A stretch of 64,000 bases of DNA, taken from NCBI RefSeq assembly GCF_029193575.1, contig NZ_JARGCS010000033.1, positions 1 to 64,000 on the forward strand, read 5' to 3'. Both the position numbers and the translations under genes were made by a program. The notes beneath the pieces were generated by a model. That model had not been told where the DNA came from, made no database searches, and saw nothing but the letters and a program-made list of their open reading frames with translations. This DNA is from Pseudomonas entomophila (lineage in GTDB: Bacteria; Pseudomonadota; Gammaproteobacteria; Pseudomonadales; Pseudomonadaceae). This document shows positions 43,567 to 52,490 of the stretch, piece after piece (positions within the stretch are counted from its first letter, which is position 1; every line of letters begins with the position of its first letter).

Positions 43567-44466
43567 TCAGATATAGATGAACACCAGGACCAACGCGGCC
43601 ACCACCGCCCACTTCTCCAGGTAATAGCGGGCACGGTTGCGTTTCTTCATTGCCTTGCCGCGCTCGCGAATCTTGTAGATGCGCGTGAACAGGCGGTTGA
43701 TGCCGCCGGTCTTGTCGTTGGCGTCGTTCGGCGCGGCTGCCGCGGCCATCACGTTGCGGCTGAACCAACGGTTGAAGGCGGTCGCCCAGCGGTACTTGAG
43801 CGGGCGTTCGATGTCGCAGAACAGGATGATGCGGTTGTGCTCGGTGGTGTTGGCGGCGTAGTGGATGTACGTCTCGTCGAACATCACGGCCTCGCCATCG
43901 CGCCAGGCGTATTTCTCGCCGTCCACGTCGATGTAGCAGCCGTCGTCGTTGGGCGTGTCCAGGCCCAGGTGGTAGCGGTAGGAGCCGGCATACGGGTCAC
44001 GGTGGCGCACCAGCTTGGCCCCCGGTGGCAGGGTGGCGAACATGGCGGCCTTGACCGAGCCAATGCCCTGCAACAGCTCGGTGGTGCGTGGGCACAGAGT
44101 CATCGCCGAGGGGTGGCTCTCGCCGTACCACTTGAGGTAGAAACGTTTCCAGCCGGTCTTGAAGAACGAGTTGAAGCCGACGTCGTCATAATTGTCGGAT
44201 TTCTTGATTTCGCCGGCGTGCAGCAGTTGCTGGGCCTCGACGCGGATTTCCTGCCAATGGTCCTTCAGCGTCTGCAGCTCGGGAAACGCCTCGACCGGCA
44301 GGTACGGCTTGGCCGGGTGGCGGGAGAACAGGTAGAGGAAGCTGTTGACCGGGGCCAGGAAGCTGGAGTGATCGCCCAGCTGGCGGGTGAATTTGTGACG
44401 AACACGACCGCGCAGGTGAACATAAGCGATCGAAAGGGCGAAGATCAGTACGAGTGCGATTTTCAT
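43567..44466 (-). CDS. lpxO: Lipid A 2-hydroxylase LpxO
   Basis: 299-residue aspartyl/asparaginyl beta-hydroxylase-fold Fe(II)/2-oxoglutarate enzyme that hydroxylates the 2-position of a secondary acyl chain of lipid A. It has an N-terminal membrane segment (MKIALVLIFALSIAYVHL), the core GFNSFFKTGWKRFYLKWYG, iron ligands in LVRHRDPYAGSYRYHLG (H-x-D) and HYAANTTEHNRIILF (His), and a C-terminal membrane anchor (VVAALVLVFIYI). The start is the ATG giving this N-terminal anchor. Confidence 0.92.
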   Translation of the reverse strand: MKIALVLIFALSIAYVHLRGRVRHKFTRQLGDHSSFLAPVNSFLYLFSRHPAKPYLPVEAFPELQTLKDHWQEIRVEAQQLLHAGEIKKSDNYDDVGFNSFFKTGWKRFYLKWYGESHPSAMTLCPRTTELLQGIGSVKAAMFATLPPGAKLVRHRDPYAGSYRYHLGLDTPNDDGCYIDVDGEKYAWRDGEAVMFDETYIHYAANTTEHNRIILFCDIERPLKYRWATAFNRWFSRNVMAAAAAPNDANDKTGGINRLFTRIYKIRERGKAMKKRNRARYYLEKWAVVAALVLVFIYI

Positions 44467-44590
44467 GGACGGATACTTGTCGAAGAAAAATGGCCATGCG
44501 CCATGGCCTATGCCCGCCAGCATAAACAATCGTGCTTGCAGTTTGTACCTATTGTTACGCGCACCCACCCACCCCACCCAGGACTTCTCC

Positions 44591-45139
44591 ATGCCTCAGG
44601 ATGCCCGCCCCAACGACGCCCCTTTCAAGCGCCTGTTCTTCGCGTTGTCGGTCGGTGACGCCCAGCGCCGCGCCTTGGCGCAGTGGCGCCGTGGCCTTGG
44701 TCTGCGTAGTGGCAAGCCGGTGCCCGCGGAGAATTTTCACCTGACCCTGCTGTTCCTCGGCGACGTCGACGCCGCCCAGGTGCCGGCCCTGTGCGCCGCC
44801 GTCGACAACCTCAAGCGCCCCGGCGCGCCATTGCGCCTGGTGCTCGACCGCCTGCAGGCGTGGCCGCGCCCTGGCGTGCTGGTGCTCGCCCCTGGGGACA
44901 CGCCGCCCGCCCTGCGCCAGCTTGCCTACGCCCTGCAGCAGGCGGTGCTGCCGCTGGGCATCGGCGGCGAGCAGGCTCGCGACTACCGCCCGCACCTGAC
45001 CCTGTCGCGGGACTTTCGTGGCCAGGCGCCGGAGGCTCAAGTGGCGCCTGACTTCCTCCTCAGTGCCCGCCAGTTCACCCTGTATGAGTCGCGCAAGGGG
45101 CGCTACTGGCCGTTGGCCGAGTGGTCGCTGGCCGATTGA
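44591..45139 (+). CDS. thpR: RNA 2',3'-cyclic phosphodiesterase (2'-5' RNA ligase)
   Basis: 182 residues of the 2H phosphoesterase superfamily: the two catalytic H-x-T-x motifs are HLTLLFLGD (about 50) and HLTLSRDF (about 138), with the opening RLFFALSVGDAQRRAL. Bacterial ThpR hydrolyses 2',3'-cyclic phosphates and has 2'-5' ligase activity. The end overlaps the convergent NAD(P)H oxidoreductase gene by 65 bp. It is divergent from lpxO across 124 bp. Confidence 0.9.
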   Translation: MPQDARPNDAPFKRLFFALSVGDAQRRALAQWRRGLGLRSGKPVPAENFHLTLLFLGDVDAAQVPALCAAVDNLKRPGAPLRLVLDRLQAWPRPGVLVLAPGDTPPALRQLAYALQQAVLPLGIGGEQARDYRPHLTLSRDFRGQAPEAQVAPDFLLSARQFTLYESRKGRYWPLAEWSLAD

Positions 45140-45713
45140 ACACGCCTGCGCCCAACGCCCGCGCGGCCTGCAAATGCACCTGCGGGTCAAGGGTCTCGCT
45201 GTCGGCCAGCAGGGTCGAGCCCAGCACCTGGGCGCCGCAGTAGTCGAAGATGCCGTGCTCGATCTGCACGCGCATCGCCGCGCCATAGCCATGGCGCTCG
45301 AAGGTGCCCGCATCTGCGCCGGCGACACCCACCAGCTGTACGCGCATGCCCTGCAGCTTCTTGATCAGCCGGCCATCGTCGTAGTAGTCGAAGGCCCAGC
45401 CGTTGCTGAACACCCGTTCGACCCAGCCCTTGAGCAATGCGGGTAGCGACCACCAGTAGATGGGGTAGACCAGCACCACGGCATCGGCCCGTTGGAGGCG
45501 CGCCTGCTCGGCCAGCACGTCCGCCGGCGGCGCGGCGAGGCGACGGTGCACCGCGTGGTCGGCGAGGCTGAAGCGCGGGTCGAAGCCTTCCGCGGCCAGG
45601 TCGGCGATTTCGCTGGTGTGCCCGGCGCTGGCCAGGCCACTGGCGACCTGGTGGGCCAGGGCATGGGTGAGGGAGGTGGAGTCGTGATGGCCGACGACGA
45701 TCAAGGCATGCAT
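45075..45713 (-). CDS. NAD(P)H dehydrogenase (quinone), flavodoxin fold
   Basis: 212 residues: ALIVVGHHDSTSLTHALA, the flavin site YPIYWWSLPALLKGWVERVF and FDYCGAQVLGSTLLADS match the NQO1/KefF-like family. It would reduce quinones or nitro/azo compounds with NAD(P)H. The C-terminus extends past the usual end (NRPATTRPTASSAPCATHTG) because the frame continues into the convergent thpR gene, overlapping by 65 bp. Divergent from a TetR gene with repeat operators. Confidence 0.85.
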   Translation of the reverse strand: MHALIVVGHHDSTSLTHALAHQVASGLASAGHTSEIADLAAEGFDPRFSLADHAVHRRLAAPPADVLAEQARLQRADAVVLVYPIYWWSLPALLKGWVERVFSNGWAFDYYDDGRLIKKLQGMRVQLVGVAGADAGTFERHGYGAAMRVQIEHGIFDYCGAQVLGSTLLADSETLDPQVHLQAARALGAGVFNRPATTRPTASSAPCATHTG

Positions 45714-45764
45714 GGCGCTTCTCCAAGAGGGGTGCAGGGTTATCACGAGCGTTATATACTCGCA

Positions 45765-45800
45765 GTAAGTTACGTTTAGTAAGTTACTTTTGGTAGGTAA
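45765..45800. promoter_or_regulatory. Three 14-bp-spaced operator repeats
   Basis: GTAAGTTAC at 45765-45773 and 45779-45787, each a near-dyad GTAA-G-TTAC, and a partial third copy GTAGGTAA at 45793-45800 recur every 14 bp, just upstream of the TetR start (45804). Their spacing suggests cooperative TetR binding on one DNA face, covering the TetR ribosome region and the divergent promoter. Confidence 0.6.
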
Positions 45801-45803
45801 TCG

Positions 45804-46400
45804 ATGTCAAGCGATGAAAAAGCCGTGCCGCGCAAGCGGCTGTCCCGCGAGGAGCGTCGCCGCCAGCTGCTCGACGTGGCCTGGCAACTGGTGCGCGAGG
45901 AGGGTACCGATGCCCTGAGCCTGGGCCGTCTGGCCGAGCAGGCCGGCGTCACCAAGCCCGTGGTGTACGACCATTTCGAGACCCGCACCGGCTTGCTGGC
46001 GGCCTTGTACGAGGAGTACGACACGCGCCAGACGGCGATGCTCGACACCGCCCTGGCGGGGTGCGAGGCGACGTTGCAAAGCCGTGCCGGGGTGATCGCC
46101 CAGGCCTATGTGGACTGTGTGATGACCATGGGCCGGGAAATTCCGGGGTTGAGCGCGGCGCTGGAAGGCTCGCCAGAGTTGGAAGCGCTCAAGCGCCGCT
46201 ATGAGTGGGCGTTTCTCGGCAAGTGCCGGGAGGCGCTGGTGCCCTTCGTGGCCAGGGGCGAGATCAGTGCGGCGGGGATGCGCCTGCTGGTCGGCGCGGC
46301 CGAAGGGTTGTCGCAGGCCGCGGCGGCGGGGGAGCTGGGGGCGGACGAGGCCAAGGCCGAATTGAGCGCCGCGATCACCGCGATGATCGCCCGGCAATAG
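45804..46400 (+). CDS. TetR-family regulator
   Basis: 198 residues: basic N-terminus then helix-turn-helix LSLGRLAEQAGVTKPVVYDHFETRTGLLAAL (about 38-68). The ligand domain is helical. It is divergent from the NAD(P)H dehydrogenase gene across 90 bp with three 14-bp-spaced repeats, so it most likely represses that gene and itself, in response to a quinone or similar electrophile (inference). Confidence 0.9.
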   Translation: MSSDEKAVPRKRLSREERRRQLLDVAWQLVREEGTDALSLGRLAEQAGVTKPVVYDHFETRTGLLAALYEEYDTRQTAMLDTALAGCEATLQSRAGVIAQAYVDCVMTMGREIPGLSAALEGSPELEALKRRYEWAFLGKCREALVPFVARGEISAAGMRLLVGAAEGLSQAAAAGELGADEAKAELSAAITAMIARQ

Positions 46401-46490
46401 CGGCGCGCCGGTCTTGGTCTTGTCAGTGCTGGCCTCATCGCGGGCTGGTCACGCGATCAAGGGCCAAGCCCTTGCCCTCCACCGCCCGCC

Positions 46491-47396
46491 TCAGGCTGGC
46501 AGGCTCTGGTAGCCGTGCTCGTCGCCCGGGCTGCGCGCGAACTGGCGCTTGTACTCGCGGCTGAACTGCGACGTACTCTGGTAGCCCACCCGGTGCGCCA
46601 CTTGCGCCACACCCAGGCGTTCGCCGATCAGCATCTGCTGGGCTTTGAGCAGGCGTACGCGTTTCAAGTACTGCATCGGTGCCAGGTCGGTGCTGCGCTT
46701 GAAGTGCTCGTGGAAGGTCGACACGCTCATGTTGGCGCGGCTGGCCAGCATCTCCACGTTCAAGGGTTCGGCATAGTGTTCGCGCAGGTAGCTCAGCGCC
46801 GCCCCGATACGGGCGAAGTGCCCCTGCTGTTCGACCAGTGCGCGCAACACCCCGGCTTGTGAGCCGCGCAGCGCCGCATACAGCACTTCGCGCACCCGCG
46901 CGGGGCCCAGCACCTTGGCATCCAGTGGATTTTGCAGGCAATGCAGCAGGCGTTCGACGCTGTCGCGCATCGGCGCATCCAGCGCGGCCGAACTCATCGA
47001 TTGCGGGGTCTGCGCCTGAACCGCGGGGTCCGGTGGCAGGGCCATGCTCTGCACCAGTTCGCTGAGCAGGGTCCGGTCGATGTCCACCGCCACGCCGAGC
47101 ATCGGCGCCTCGGGGGTGGCGAAGGTTTCACACATGAACGGCACCGACAGCGCCTGCACCAGGTAATGCCCGGCCCCGTACTCCAGCGTGCGCGCGCCCA
47201 GGCGCGCCAGCTTGCTGCCCTGGGCCAGGATGATCAGGCTCGGCTCGTAGATCTGTGGGCTGCTGGCCACGTACTGGTCCCATGACATCACCTGCACCTG
47301 GGGCAGGTGGGTGGGCACGAAGCCCGGGCGGGTGGCGAGGGCGCTGATCAGCGTGCAGAGGGTGGCGTTGGCATCGACGTGACGGGTCAGTTGCAT
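46491..47396 (-). CDS. AraC-family regulator
   Basis: 301 residues: an N-terminal AraC_N-type domain (FVPTHLPQVQVMSWDQYV, EPSLIILAQGSKLARLG) and a C-terminal AraC/XylS double helix-turn-helix (LNVEMLASRANMSVSTFHEHFKRSTDLAP and GVAQVAHRVGYQSTSQFSREYKRQFARSP). It is divergent from the zinc alcohol dehydrogenase gene across 182 bp and likely activates it in response to an aldehyde or alcohol (inference). Confidence 0.9.
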   Translation of the reverse strand: MQLTRHVDANATLCTLISALATRPGFVPTHLPQVQVMSWDQYVASSPQIYEPSLIILAQGSKLARLGARTLEYGAGHYLVQALSVPFMCETFATPEAPMLGVAVDIDRTLLSELVQSMALPPDPAVQAQTPQSMSSAALDAPMRDSVERLLHCLQNPLDAKVLGPARVREVLYAALRGSQAGVLRALVEQQGHFARIGAALSYLREHYAEPLNVEMLASRANMSVSTFHEHFKRSTDLAPMQYLKRVRLLKAQQMLIGERLGVAQVAHRVGYQSTSQFSREYKRQFARSPGDEHGYQSLPA

Positions 47397-47578
47397 GGGG
47401 AAACCAAAGGCAGAGAAACGGATACTGGCATCTTCTCAGATTGGCCGCACGGCGCCATATCGGCCAGGGCAAGTCCGGAGAATCAGGCACGAATCCCGGA
47501 GGATCGTCGGTGGGAGAGGGCGCGCGCACTGCGCAGAATGCACGGCCTGAATCGTTTCAAACCTGCGAGGCCCACAGT

Positions 47579-48631
47579 ATGTATACCGCCATCGGTTATG
47601 CCGCCCAGTCGTCTGCCAGCCCCCTGGCGCCCATGACGTTCCAGCGCCGCAGCCCGCGCCCGGACGACGTCGCCATCGAGATTCTCTACTGTGGCGTGTG
47701 CCACTCCGATATCCACCAGGCCCGTAACGAATGGGGCTTTTCCACTTACCCGCTGATGCCGGGCCACGAGATCGTCGGCCGGGTCACGGCGGTGGGTGGG
47801 CAGGTCACCCGCTACCAGGTCGGCGACCTGGTCGGGGTCGGCTGCATGGTCGATTCCTGCCGTCACTGCGAGGCCTGCAGGGCGGACCTGGAGCAGTACT
47901 GCCTGGAGGGCATGACCCAGACCTACGGCACCCCCGACCGCATCGACGGCAGCATCACCCTGGGCGGCTATTCCAACAGCGTGGTGGTCAGCGAGCACTT
48001 CGTGCTGCGCATCCCCGAGGGCATGGAGCTGGCCAGCGCCGCGCCGATCCTCTGCGCCGGCATCACCACCTACTCGCCGCTCAAGCACCACGGCATCGGC
48101 CCTGGGCACAAGGTCGGCATCCTTGGCATGGGCGGCCTGGGGCACATGGGCATCAAGTTCGCCAAGGCCCTGGGCGCCGAAGTGACCCTGTTCACCCGTT
48201 CCCAGGCCAAGGCCGAGGAAGCCCGCCGCCAGGGCGCCGACCAAGTGATCGTGTCGACCGACGCCGAGCAGATGCGCGCCGCCGCCGGGCATTTCGATTT
48301 CCTGCTCGACACTATCCCGGTGCAGCACGACCTGAACCCGTACCTGGAGACGCTGAAGTTCGATGGCGTGCACATCCTGGTGGGCCTGATCGAGCCGGTG
48401 GAGCCTCCGGTGCACGCGGCGAGCCTGGTGCTCAAGCGCCGGGTGCTGGCCGGCTCGTTGATCGGCGGTATCGCCGAGACCCAAGAGGTGCTGGACTTCT
48501 GTGCCGAGCATGGGATTCGCTGTGATATCGAGATGCTGGACATCCGTAACATCAACCAGGCGTTCGAGCGGATGATCGCCGGGGACGTGAAATACCGCTT
48601 CGTGATCGACATGGCGACGTTGAAGGGCTGA
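47579..48631 (+). CDS. Zinc-dependent alcohol dehydrogenase (YahK-like)
   Basis: 350-residue medium-chain zinc alcohol/aldehyde dehydrogenase of the cinnamyl/YahK class, NAD(P)-dependent. Catalytic zinc ligands: CGVCHSD (Cys at about 39), GHEIVG and the structural zinc cysteines C-x2-C-x2-C-x7-C in SCRHCEACRADLEQYC. The Rossmann motif is VGILGMGGLGHMGIKFAK (about 183). The start has GAGG 8 bp upstream. Under the divergent AraC regulator (inference). Confidence 0.92.
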   Translation: MYTAIGYAAQSSASPLAPMTFQRRSPRPDDVAIEILYCGVCHSDIHQARNEWGFSTYPLMPGHEIVGRVTAVGGQVTRYQVGDLVGVGCMVDSCRHCEACRADLEQYCLEGMTQTYGTPDRIDGSITLGGYSNSVVVSEHFVLRIPEGMELASAAPILCAGITTYSPLKHHGIGPGHKVGILGMGGLGHMGIKFAKALGAEVTLFTRSQAKAEEARRQGADQVIVSTDAEQMRAAAGHFDFLLDTIPVQHDLNPYLETLKFDGVHILVGLIEPVEPPVHAASLVLKRRVLAGSLIGGIAETQEVLDFCAEHGIRCDIEMLDIRNINQAFERMIAGDVKYRFVIDMATLKG

Positions 48632-48899
48632 CCGCGCCGGCCTCAACCGGAATCTCCCGCCATCCGCCGCACCCACCACCTGCCGCCACTGTTCGCGGCC
48701 ATCGTCACCCATCCCCCGCACCACACGCCTTGTTCGGCATGTACTACAGTGCGGGGAGGGTACTCCGGTTATGTCCGCGGTTGTGAGGCCCGACCTTGAC
48801 GCGTACCATGCCGGGCATTCCTTCCAATAAGAACCGTGCATCCGCTGCCCCAGCCTGGGCGGTGGAGTGCGTCCTGTCGCTTTGCCTGCGGAGATTGCA
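48632..48899. other. Non-coding gap before sotB
   Basis: 268 bp between the alcohol dehydrogenase stop and the sotB start. No gene is supported here. It should hold the sotB promoter; no clear operator, REP or hairpin was picked out. Confidence 0.4.
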
Positions 48900-50123
48900 T
48901 TGGCCTCCATGAATGGACCCATCACCACCCCCTTGCCCGCCCCCGAGGGCGGCGGCAGTTGGTTGAGCGTGATCGCGCTCGCCCTGGCCGCCTTCATCTT
49001 CAACACCACCGAATTCGTACCGGTCGCCTTGCTCAGCGACATTGGCCGCAGCTTTGACATGAGCACCGCTCAGGTCGGGCTGATGCTGACCATCTATGCC
49101 TGGGTGGTGGCCCTGGCCTCGCTGCCGATGATGCTGTTGACGCGCAACGTCGAACGGCGCCGGTTGCTGCTGTTCGTGTTCCTGGTGTTTATCGTCAGCC
49201 ACCTGTTGTCGTGGTTGTCGCAGAGTTTCGCGATGCTGCTGGTCAGCCGTATCGGCATCGCGCTGGCGCATGCGGTGTTCTGGGCCATCACCGCTTCGCT
49301 CGCCGTGCGGGTGGCGCCCGCGGGCAAACAGGCCAAGGCGCTGGGGCTGCTGGCCACCGGCACCACCTTGGCGATGGTTCTGGGCATTCCCCTGGGGCGT
49401 GTGGTGGGCGAGGCGCTGGGCTGGCGCATCACCTTCCTGAGCATCGCTGGGGTGGCGCTGGTGACCATGCTGTGCCTGATGAAGTCGCTGCCATTGCTGC
49501 CCAGCCAGAACTCCGGTTCGCTGCGCAGCCTGCCGGTGCTGTTCGGGCGCCCGGCGCTGGTGATCACCTACGTGCTGGTGACGCTGGTGATCACCGCGCA
49601 GTTCACCGCCTACAGCTACATCGAACCGTTCGCCCTGCACGTGGCGCAGATCGGTGGTGAGCGCACCACCATGCTGTTGCTGTTGTTCGGCGGCGCCGGG
49701 GTGTTTGGCTCGGTGCTGTTCAGCCGCTACAGCGACCGCTTCCCGCATGGCTTCCTGGTGGGGTCGATCGGTTGCCTGGCGGCGTGCCTGCTGCTGTTGC
49801 TGCCGCTGTCGGGCAGCTTCCCGGTGTTCGCCGTGCTCAGCATGTTCTGGGGCGTGGCGATCCTGAGTTTCAGCCTGTCGTTGCAGTCCAAGACGCTGAA
49901 GCTGGCGTCGGATGCCACTGACGTGGCGATGGCGCTGTTTTCCGGGATCTACAACATCGGCATCGGTGGCGGGGCGTTGCTCGGGAGCATCGTCAGCAGC
50001 CAACTGGGCGTGGCCAACATCGGCCTGGTGGGTGGCGCGGTGGCATTGGTCGGGTTGGGCTTGGCCGTGGGCAGCACCCAGCGGTTCCGGGAGTCGCTGG
50101 GCAGCGCACCAGGGCATTCGTAA
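48900..50123 (+). CDS. sotB: Sugar efflux transporter (SotB-type MFS)
   Basis: 407-residue MFS exporter, twelve segments, with the SotB signature [17 protein letters not shown] followed by [17 protein letters not shown] and [17 protein letters not shown]. The TTG start has GGAG 6 bp upstream; an ATG at 48909 is an alternative. SotB exports arabinose, IPTG and similar sugars in E. coli; related Pseudomonas proteins may export other compounds. Convergent with a LysR gene 26 bp away. Confidence 0.9.
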   Translation: MASMNGPITTPLPAPEGGGSWLSVIALALAAFIFNTTEFVPVALLSDIGRSFDMSTAQVGLMLTIYAWVVALASLPMMLLTRNVERRRLLLFVFLVFIVSHLLSWLSQSFAMLLVSRIGIALAHAVFWAITASLAVRVAPAGKQAKALGLLATGTTLAMVLGIPLGRVVGEALGWRITFLSIAGVALVTMLCLMKSLPLLPSQNSGSLRSLPVLFGRPALVITYVLVTLVITAQFTAYSYIEPFALHVAQIGGERTTMLLLLFGGAGVFGSVLFSRYSDRFPHGFLVGSIGCLAACLLLLLPLSGSFPVFAVLSMFWGVAILSFSLSLQSKTLKLASDATDVAMALFSGIYNIGIGGGALLGSIVSSQLGVANIGLVGGAVALVGLGLAVGSTQRFRESLGSAPGHS

Positions 50124-50149
50124 GGCGGCGGGGCAAGCCCGCCTGCGGT

Positions 50150-51067
50150 TTAGAACGAATGCGCAGCCTGACCGGTGGCGTGCGGTTGCAGCCTGTCGAA
50201 GCGCTCGCGCAACCACAAGTGCAGTTGCGCCACTGTCGGCGACACCTGCTTGCGGTGCGGGCACACCAGCGCCACCGGGCGCAGGTCGCCGGGGTAGTCG
50301 GGCAGCAGCAGCTCCAATTCGCCAGCCACCACGTTGGCGCTGACATCCAGCCATGACTTGTAGGCAATCCCTTCGCCGGCCAGGGCCCAGCGCCGCACCA
50401 CGTCGGCGTCGTCGCAGAACAACGGGCCGCTGACCTGCACCGAGCGTTCGCCCAGTTGCCAACGGTCGAAGGCCCGTTCGTTCTGCTGGTACAGCAGGCA
50501 GTCGTGGTGCTGCAGGTCGTCCGGGGTGTGCGGGCGTCCGCGTCGTGCCAGGTAGGTGGGCGAGGCCACCAGTACGCGGCGGTTGCGGGGCGCGAGCGGC
50601 AGGGCGACGTAATTGGCTTGCTCGTCGCCGCCGTAGCGGATGGCCACGTCCACCGGATCGCGGTAGAGATCGGCCATCTGGTCGGACAGAAAGAAGCGCA
50701 GGCTCAGCTCCGGGTGCTGGCGGCGGAAGTCGACCAGCCACGGCATGACGATGTTGCGCCCCAGGTCCGACGGCGCCGACACCTGCAGGATGCCGCGCAG
50801 GGTGCTGTGGCTGCCGTGCAGGTTCTCGCGGCCCTGGCGCAGGGTCTCCAGCACGCTGTGGGCGGTGGGCAGGTACAGCTCGCCCTCGGCGGTCAGGCGC
50901 AGGCTGCGGGTGGTGCGGGCGAACAGGCGCACGTCGAGGTCGCGCTCCAGGCGCTTGATCGCCGCCGCCACCTGGCCCGGCAGCAGGCCGGCTTCATGGG
51001 CCGCGGCAGTGAAGCTGCCCAGGGCGCTGGAGCGGATGAACAGTTCGAGGTCGGTGATGCGCAGCAT
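50150..51067 (-). CDS. LysR-family regulator
   Basis: 305 residues: SFTAAAHEAGLLPGQVAAAIKRLERDLDVRL with an effector domain beginning LRGILQVSAPSDLGRN, a subgroup with CDDADVVRRWALAGEGIAYKS. A close paralogue (same motifs SDLGRN and CDDADIVRRWAVAGLG) lies at 62.2 kb. It is divergent from nfsB over 103 bp with a dyad at the start codon and probably controls nfsB. Confidence 0.9.
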   Translation of the reverse strand: MLRITDLELFIRSSALGSFTAAAHEAGLLPGQVAAAIKRLERDLDVRLFARTTRSLRLTAEGELYLPTAHSVLETLRQGRENLHGSHSTLRGILQVSAPSDLGRNIVMPWLVDFRRQHPELSLRFFLSDQMADLYRDPVDVAIRYGGDEQANYVALPLAPRNRRVLVASPTYLARRGRPHTPDDLQHHDCLLYQQNERAFDRWQLGERSVQVSGPLFCDDADVVRRWALAGEGIAYKSWLDVSANVVAGELELLLPDYPGDLRPVALVCPHRKQVSPTVAQLHLWLRERFDRLQPHATGQAAHSF

Positions 51068-51086
51068 TTTCACTCCAGGTGTGAAA
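51068..51086. promoter_or_regulatory. Dyad at the LysR/nfsB divergent promoter
   Basis: TTTCAC-N7-GTGAAA is a perfect 6-bp-armed dyad immediately upstream of the LysR start (51067, minus strand), covering its ribosome site. It fits an autoregulatory LysR site. Confidence 0.45.
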
Positions 51087-51170
51087 GTGTTGCTGCATTG
51101 TGCCGGTTTTTCTTTTTCGCAGGAAAGATAAGATACGCACCCATCACCATCCCCCACAGGAGCCGCACCG

Positions 51171-51821
51171 ATGGATACCGTTACCCTGGCCAAGCGCCGC
51201 TACACCACCAAAGCCTACGACGCCAGCCGCAAGATCCCCCAGGCCACCGTCGATGCGCTGCTCGAACAGCTGCGCCACAGCCCGTCCTCGGTCAACTCCC
51301 AGCCCTGGCACTTCATCGTTGCCGACAGCGCCGAAGGCAAGGCGCGTATCGCCAAGGCCACCGAGGCGTTCGCCTACAACACGCCGAAGATCCTCGATGC
51401 GTCCCATGTGATCGTCTTCGCCGCGCGCACCGACATGCCTGATGCGCACCTCGACGCCGTGCTGGCCCAGGAGGCCGCCGATGGACGTTTCCGCAACGAC
51501 CAGGCCCGCGCCACGCAGGACCAGACCCGCCGCTTCTACGTGAATTTGCACCGCTTCGACCAGAAGGACCTGCAGCACTGGACCGAGAAGCAGACCTACC
51601 TGGCCCTGGGCACCGCATTGCTGGGCGCCGTGGCCCATGGGTTGGATGCGACGCCAATAGAAGGCTTCGACAGCAAGGCGCTGGATGCCGAGCTGGGGCT
51701 GCGCGAGCAGGGCTTCAGCAGTGTGGTGGTGCTGTGCCTGGGGTATCGCAGCGAGGAGGATTTCAATGCCGGGCTGAGCAAGTCGCGGTTGCCGGCGGCT
51801 GAGGTCTTTACCTTCCTTTGA
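51171..51821 (+). CDS. nfsB: Oxygen-insensitive NAD(P)H nitroreductase
   Basis: 216-residue FMN nitroreductase/dihydropteridine reductase, the same length as E. coli NfsB. Motifs: KRRYTTKAYDASRKI, SPSSVNSQPWHFIVADS (FMN phosphate region), EKQTYLALGTALLGAVAHGLDATPIEGFD and LGYRSEEDF. It reduces nitroaromatics and quinones with NAD(P)H. AGGAG precedes the ATG by 8 bp. The divergent LysR gene is the likely regulator. Confidence 0.92.
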   Translation: MDTVTLAKRRYTTKAYDASRKIPQATVDALLEQLRHSPSSVNSQPWHFIVADSAEGKARIAKATEAFAYNTPKILDASHVIVFAARTDMPDAHLDAVLAQEAADGRFRNDQARATQDQTRRFYVNLHRFDQKDLQHWTEKQTYLALGTALLGAVAHGLDATPIEGFDSKALDAELGLREQGFSSVVVLCLGYRSEEDFNAGLSKSRLPAAEVFTFL

Positions 51822-51827
51822 GGGTTT

Positions 51828-51889
51828 GCCGGCCCTCTCGCGAGGCAAGCCCGCTCACAGGGACTCGGCTGTCACGCGATAGGGCCGGC
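51828..51889. terminator. Long stem between nfsB and TetR genes
   Basis: GCCGGCCCT (51828-51836) and AGGGCCGGC (51881-51889) close a structure containing a REP-like core (CTCTCGCGAGGCAAGCCCGC). It lies just past the nfsB stop and 5 bp before the convergent TetR stop, so it can terminate both. Confidence 0.6.
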
Positions 51890-51893
51890 ACGA

Positions 51894-52478
51894 TCAGCGC
51901 AACGCCCGCTCGATGCCCCCCAGCAGCAGGCTTTCGATCAACCCAACGCCCTGCGCCTCGTCCACCCCGCGCCCCTGCAGCACGCCCGGCAGCTGGTTCA
52001 GCAACGTCGCCAGCACGTGCCCCGTGGCCCCCAGCACCTCCCCGGAAAACCGCGCATGCGGCGCCACCAGCCGCAACAACCCGGCTTCGTAGCGCTCGCG
52101 CAGCTCACCCAGGCGCGCTTGTTGCGCCTCGCCCAGGCAGCACAGGTCGCGCTCGGCCAGGCGAAACTGCAGCGGCCGCTCGGCATGCAAGTGCCAGTGC
52201 GCGGCGATCAGGCACGGCACCGCCGGCTTGCCCCGGGCCAAGGCGCGCCGCCCCTGTTCCAGGGCCGCCAGCAGTTCCTCGTACAGTTCCTCGATCAGGT
52301 CGAACAACAAGTCCTGCTTGCTCGGGAAATGGTGATACAGCGAGCCCGCCGTCAGCCCCACATGGGCAGCCAGTTCGCGCATGCTCACCTGGCCGAAGCC
52401 TTTCTCGGCGAACAAGGCCATGGCCTTGTCGCGGCGTTCCTCGAAGTTGGCGCAGCGCAGCGCGGCGGTGACCGGCAT
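51894..52478 (-). CDS. TetR-family regulator
   Basis: 194 residues: N-terminal helix-turn-helix VSMRELAAHVGLTAGSLYHHFPSKQDLLFDL (about 31-61). It is the last gene of an operon with a thiolase and 3-hydroxyacyl-CoA dehydrogenase, 12 bp after the latter. Probably an autorepressor responding to an acyl-CoA or related fatty acid compound (inference from neighbours). Confidence 0.9.
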   Translation of the reverse strand: MPVTAALRCANFEERRDKAMALFAEKGFGQVSMRELAAHVGLTAGSLYHHFPSKQDLLFDLIEELYEELLAALEQGRRALARGKPAVPCLIAAHWHLHAERPLQFRLAERDLCCLGEAQQARLGELRERYEAGLLRLVAPHARFSGEVLGATGHVLATLLNQLPGVLQGRGVDEAQGVGLIESLLLGGIERALR

Positions 52479-52490
52479 GGCCCGTGCTCC

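Noticed and set aside
48744..50741. 665-codon open frame opposite sotB
   Set aside because: Shadow frame, Gln/His/Arg-rich, overlapping two good genes.
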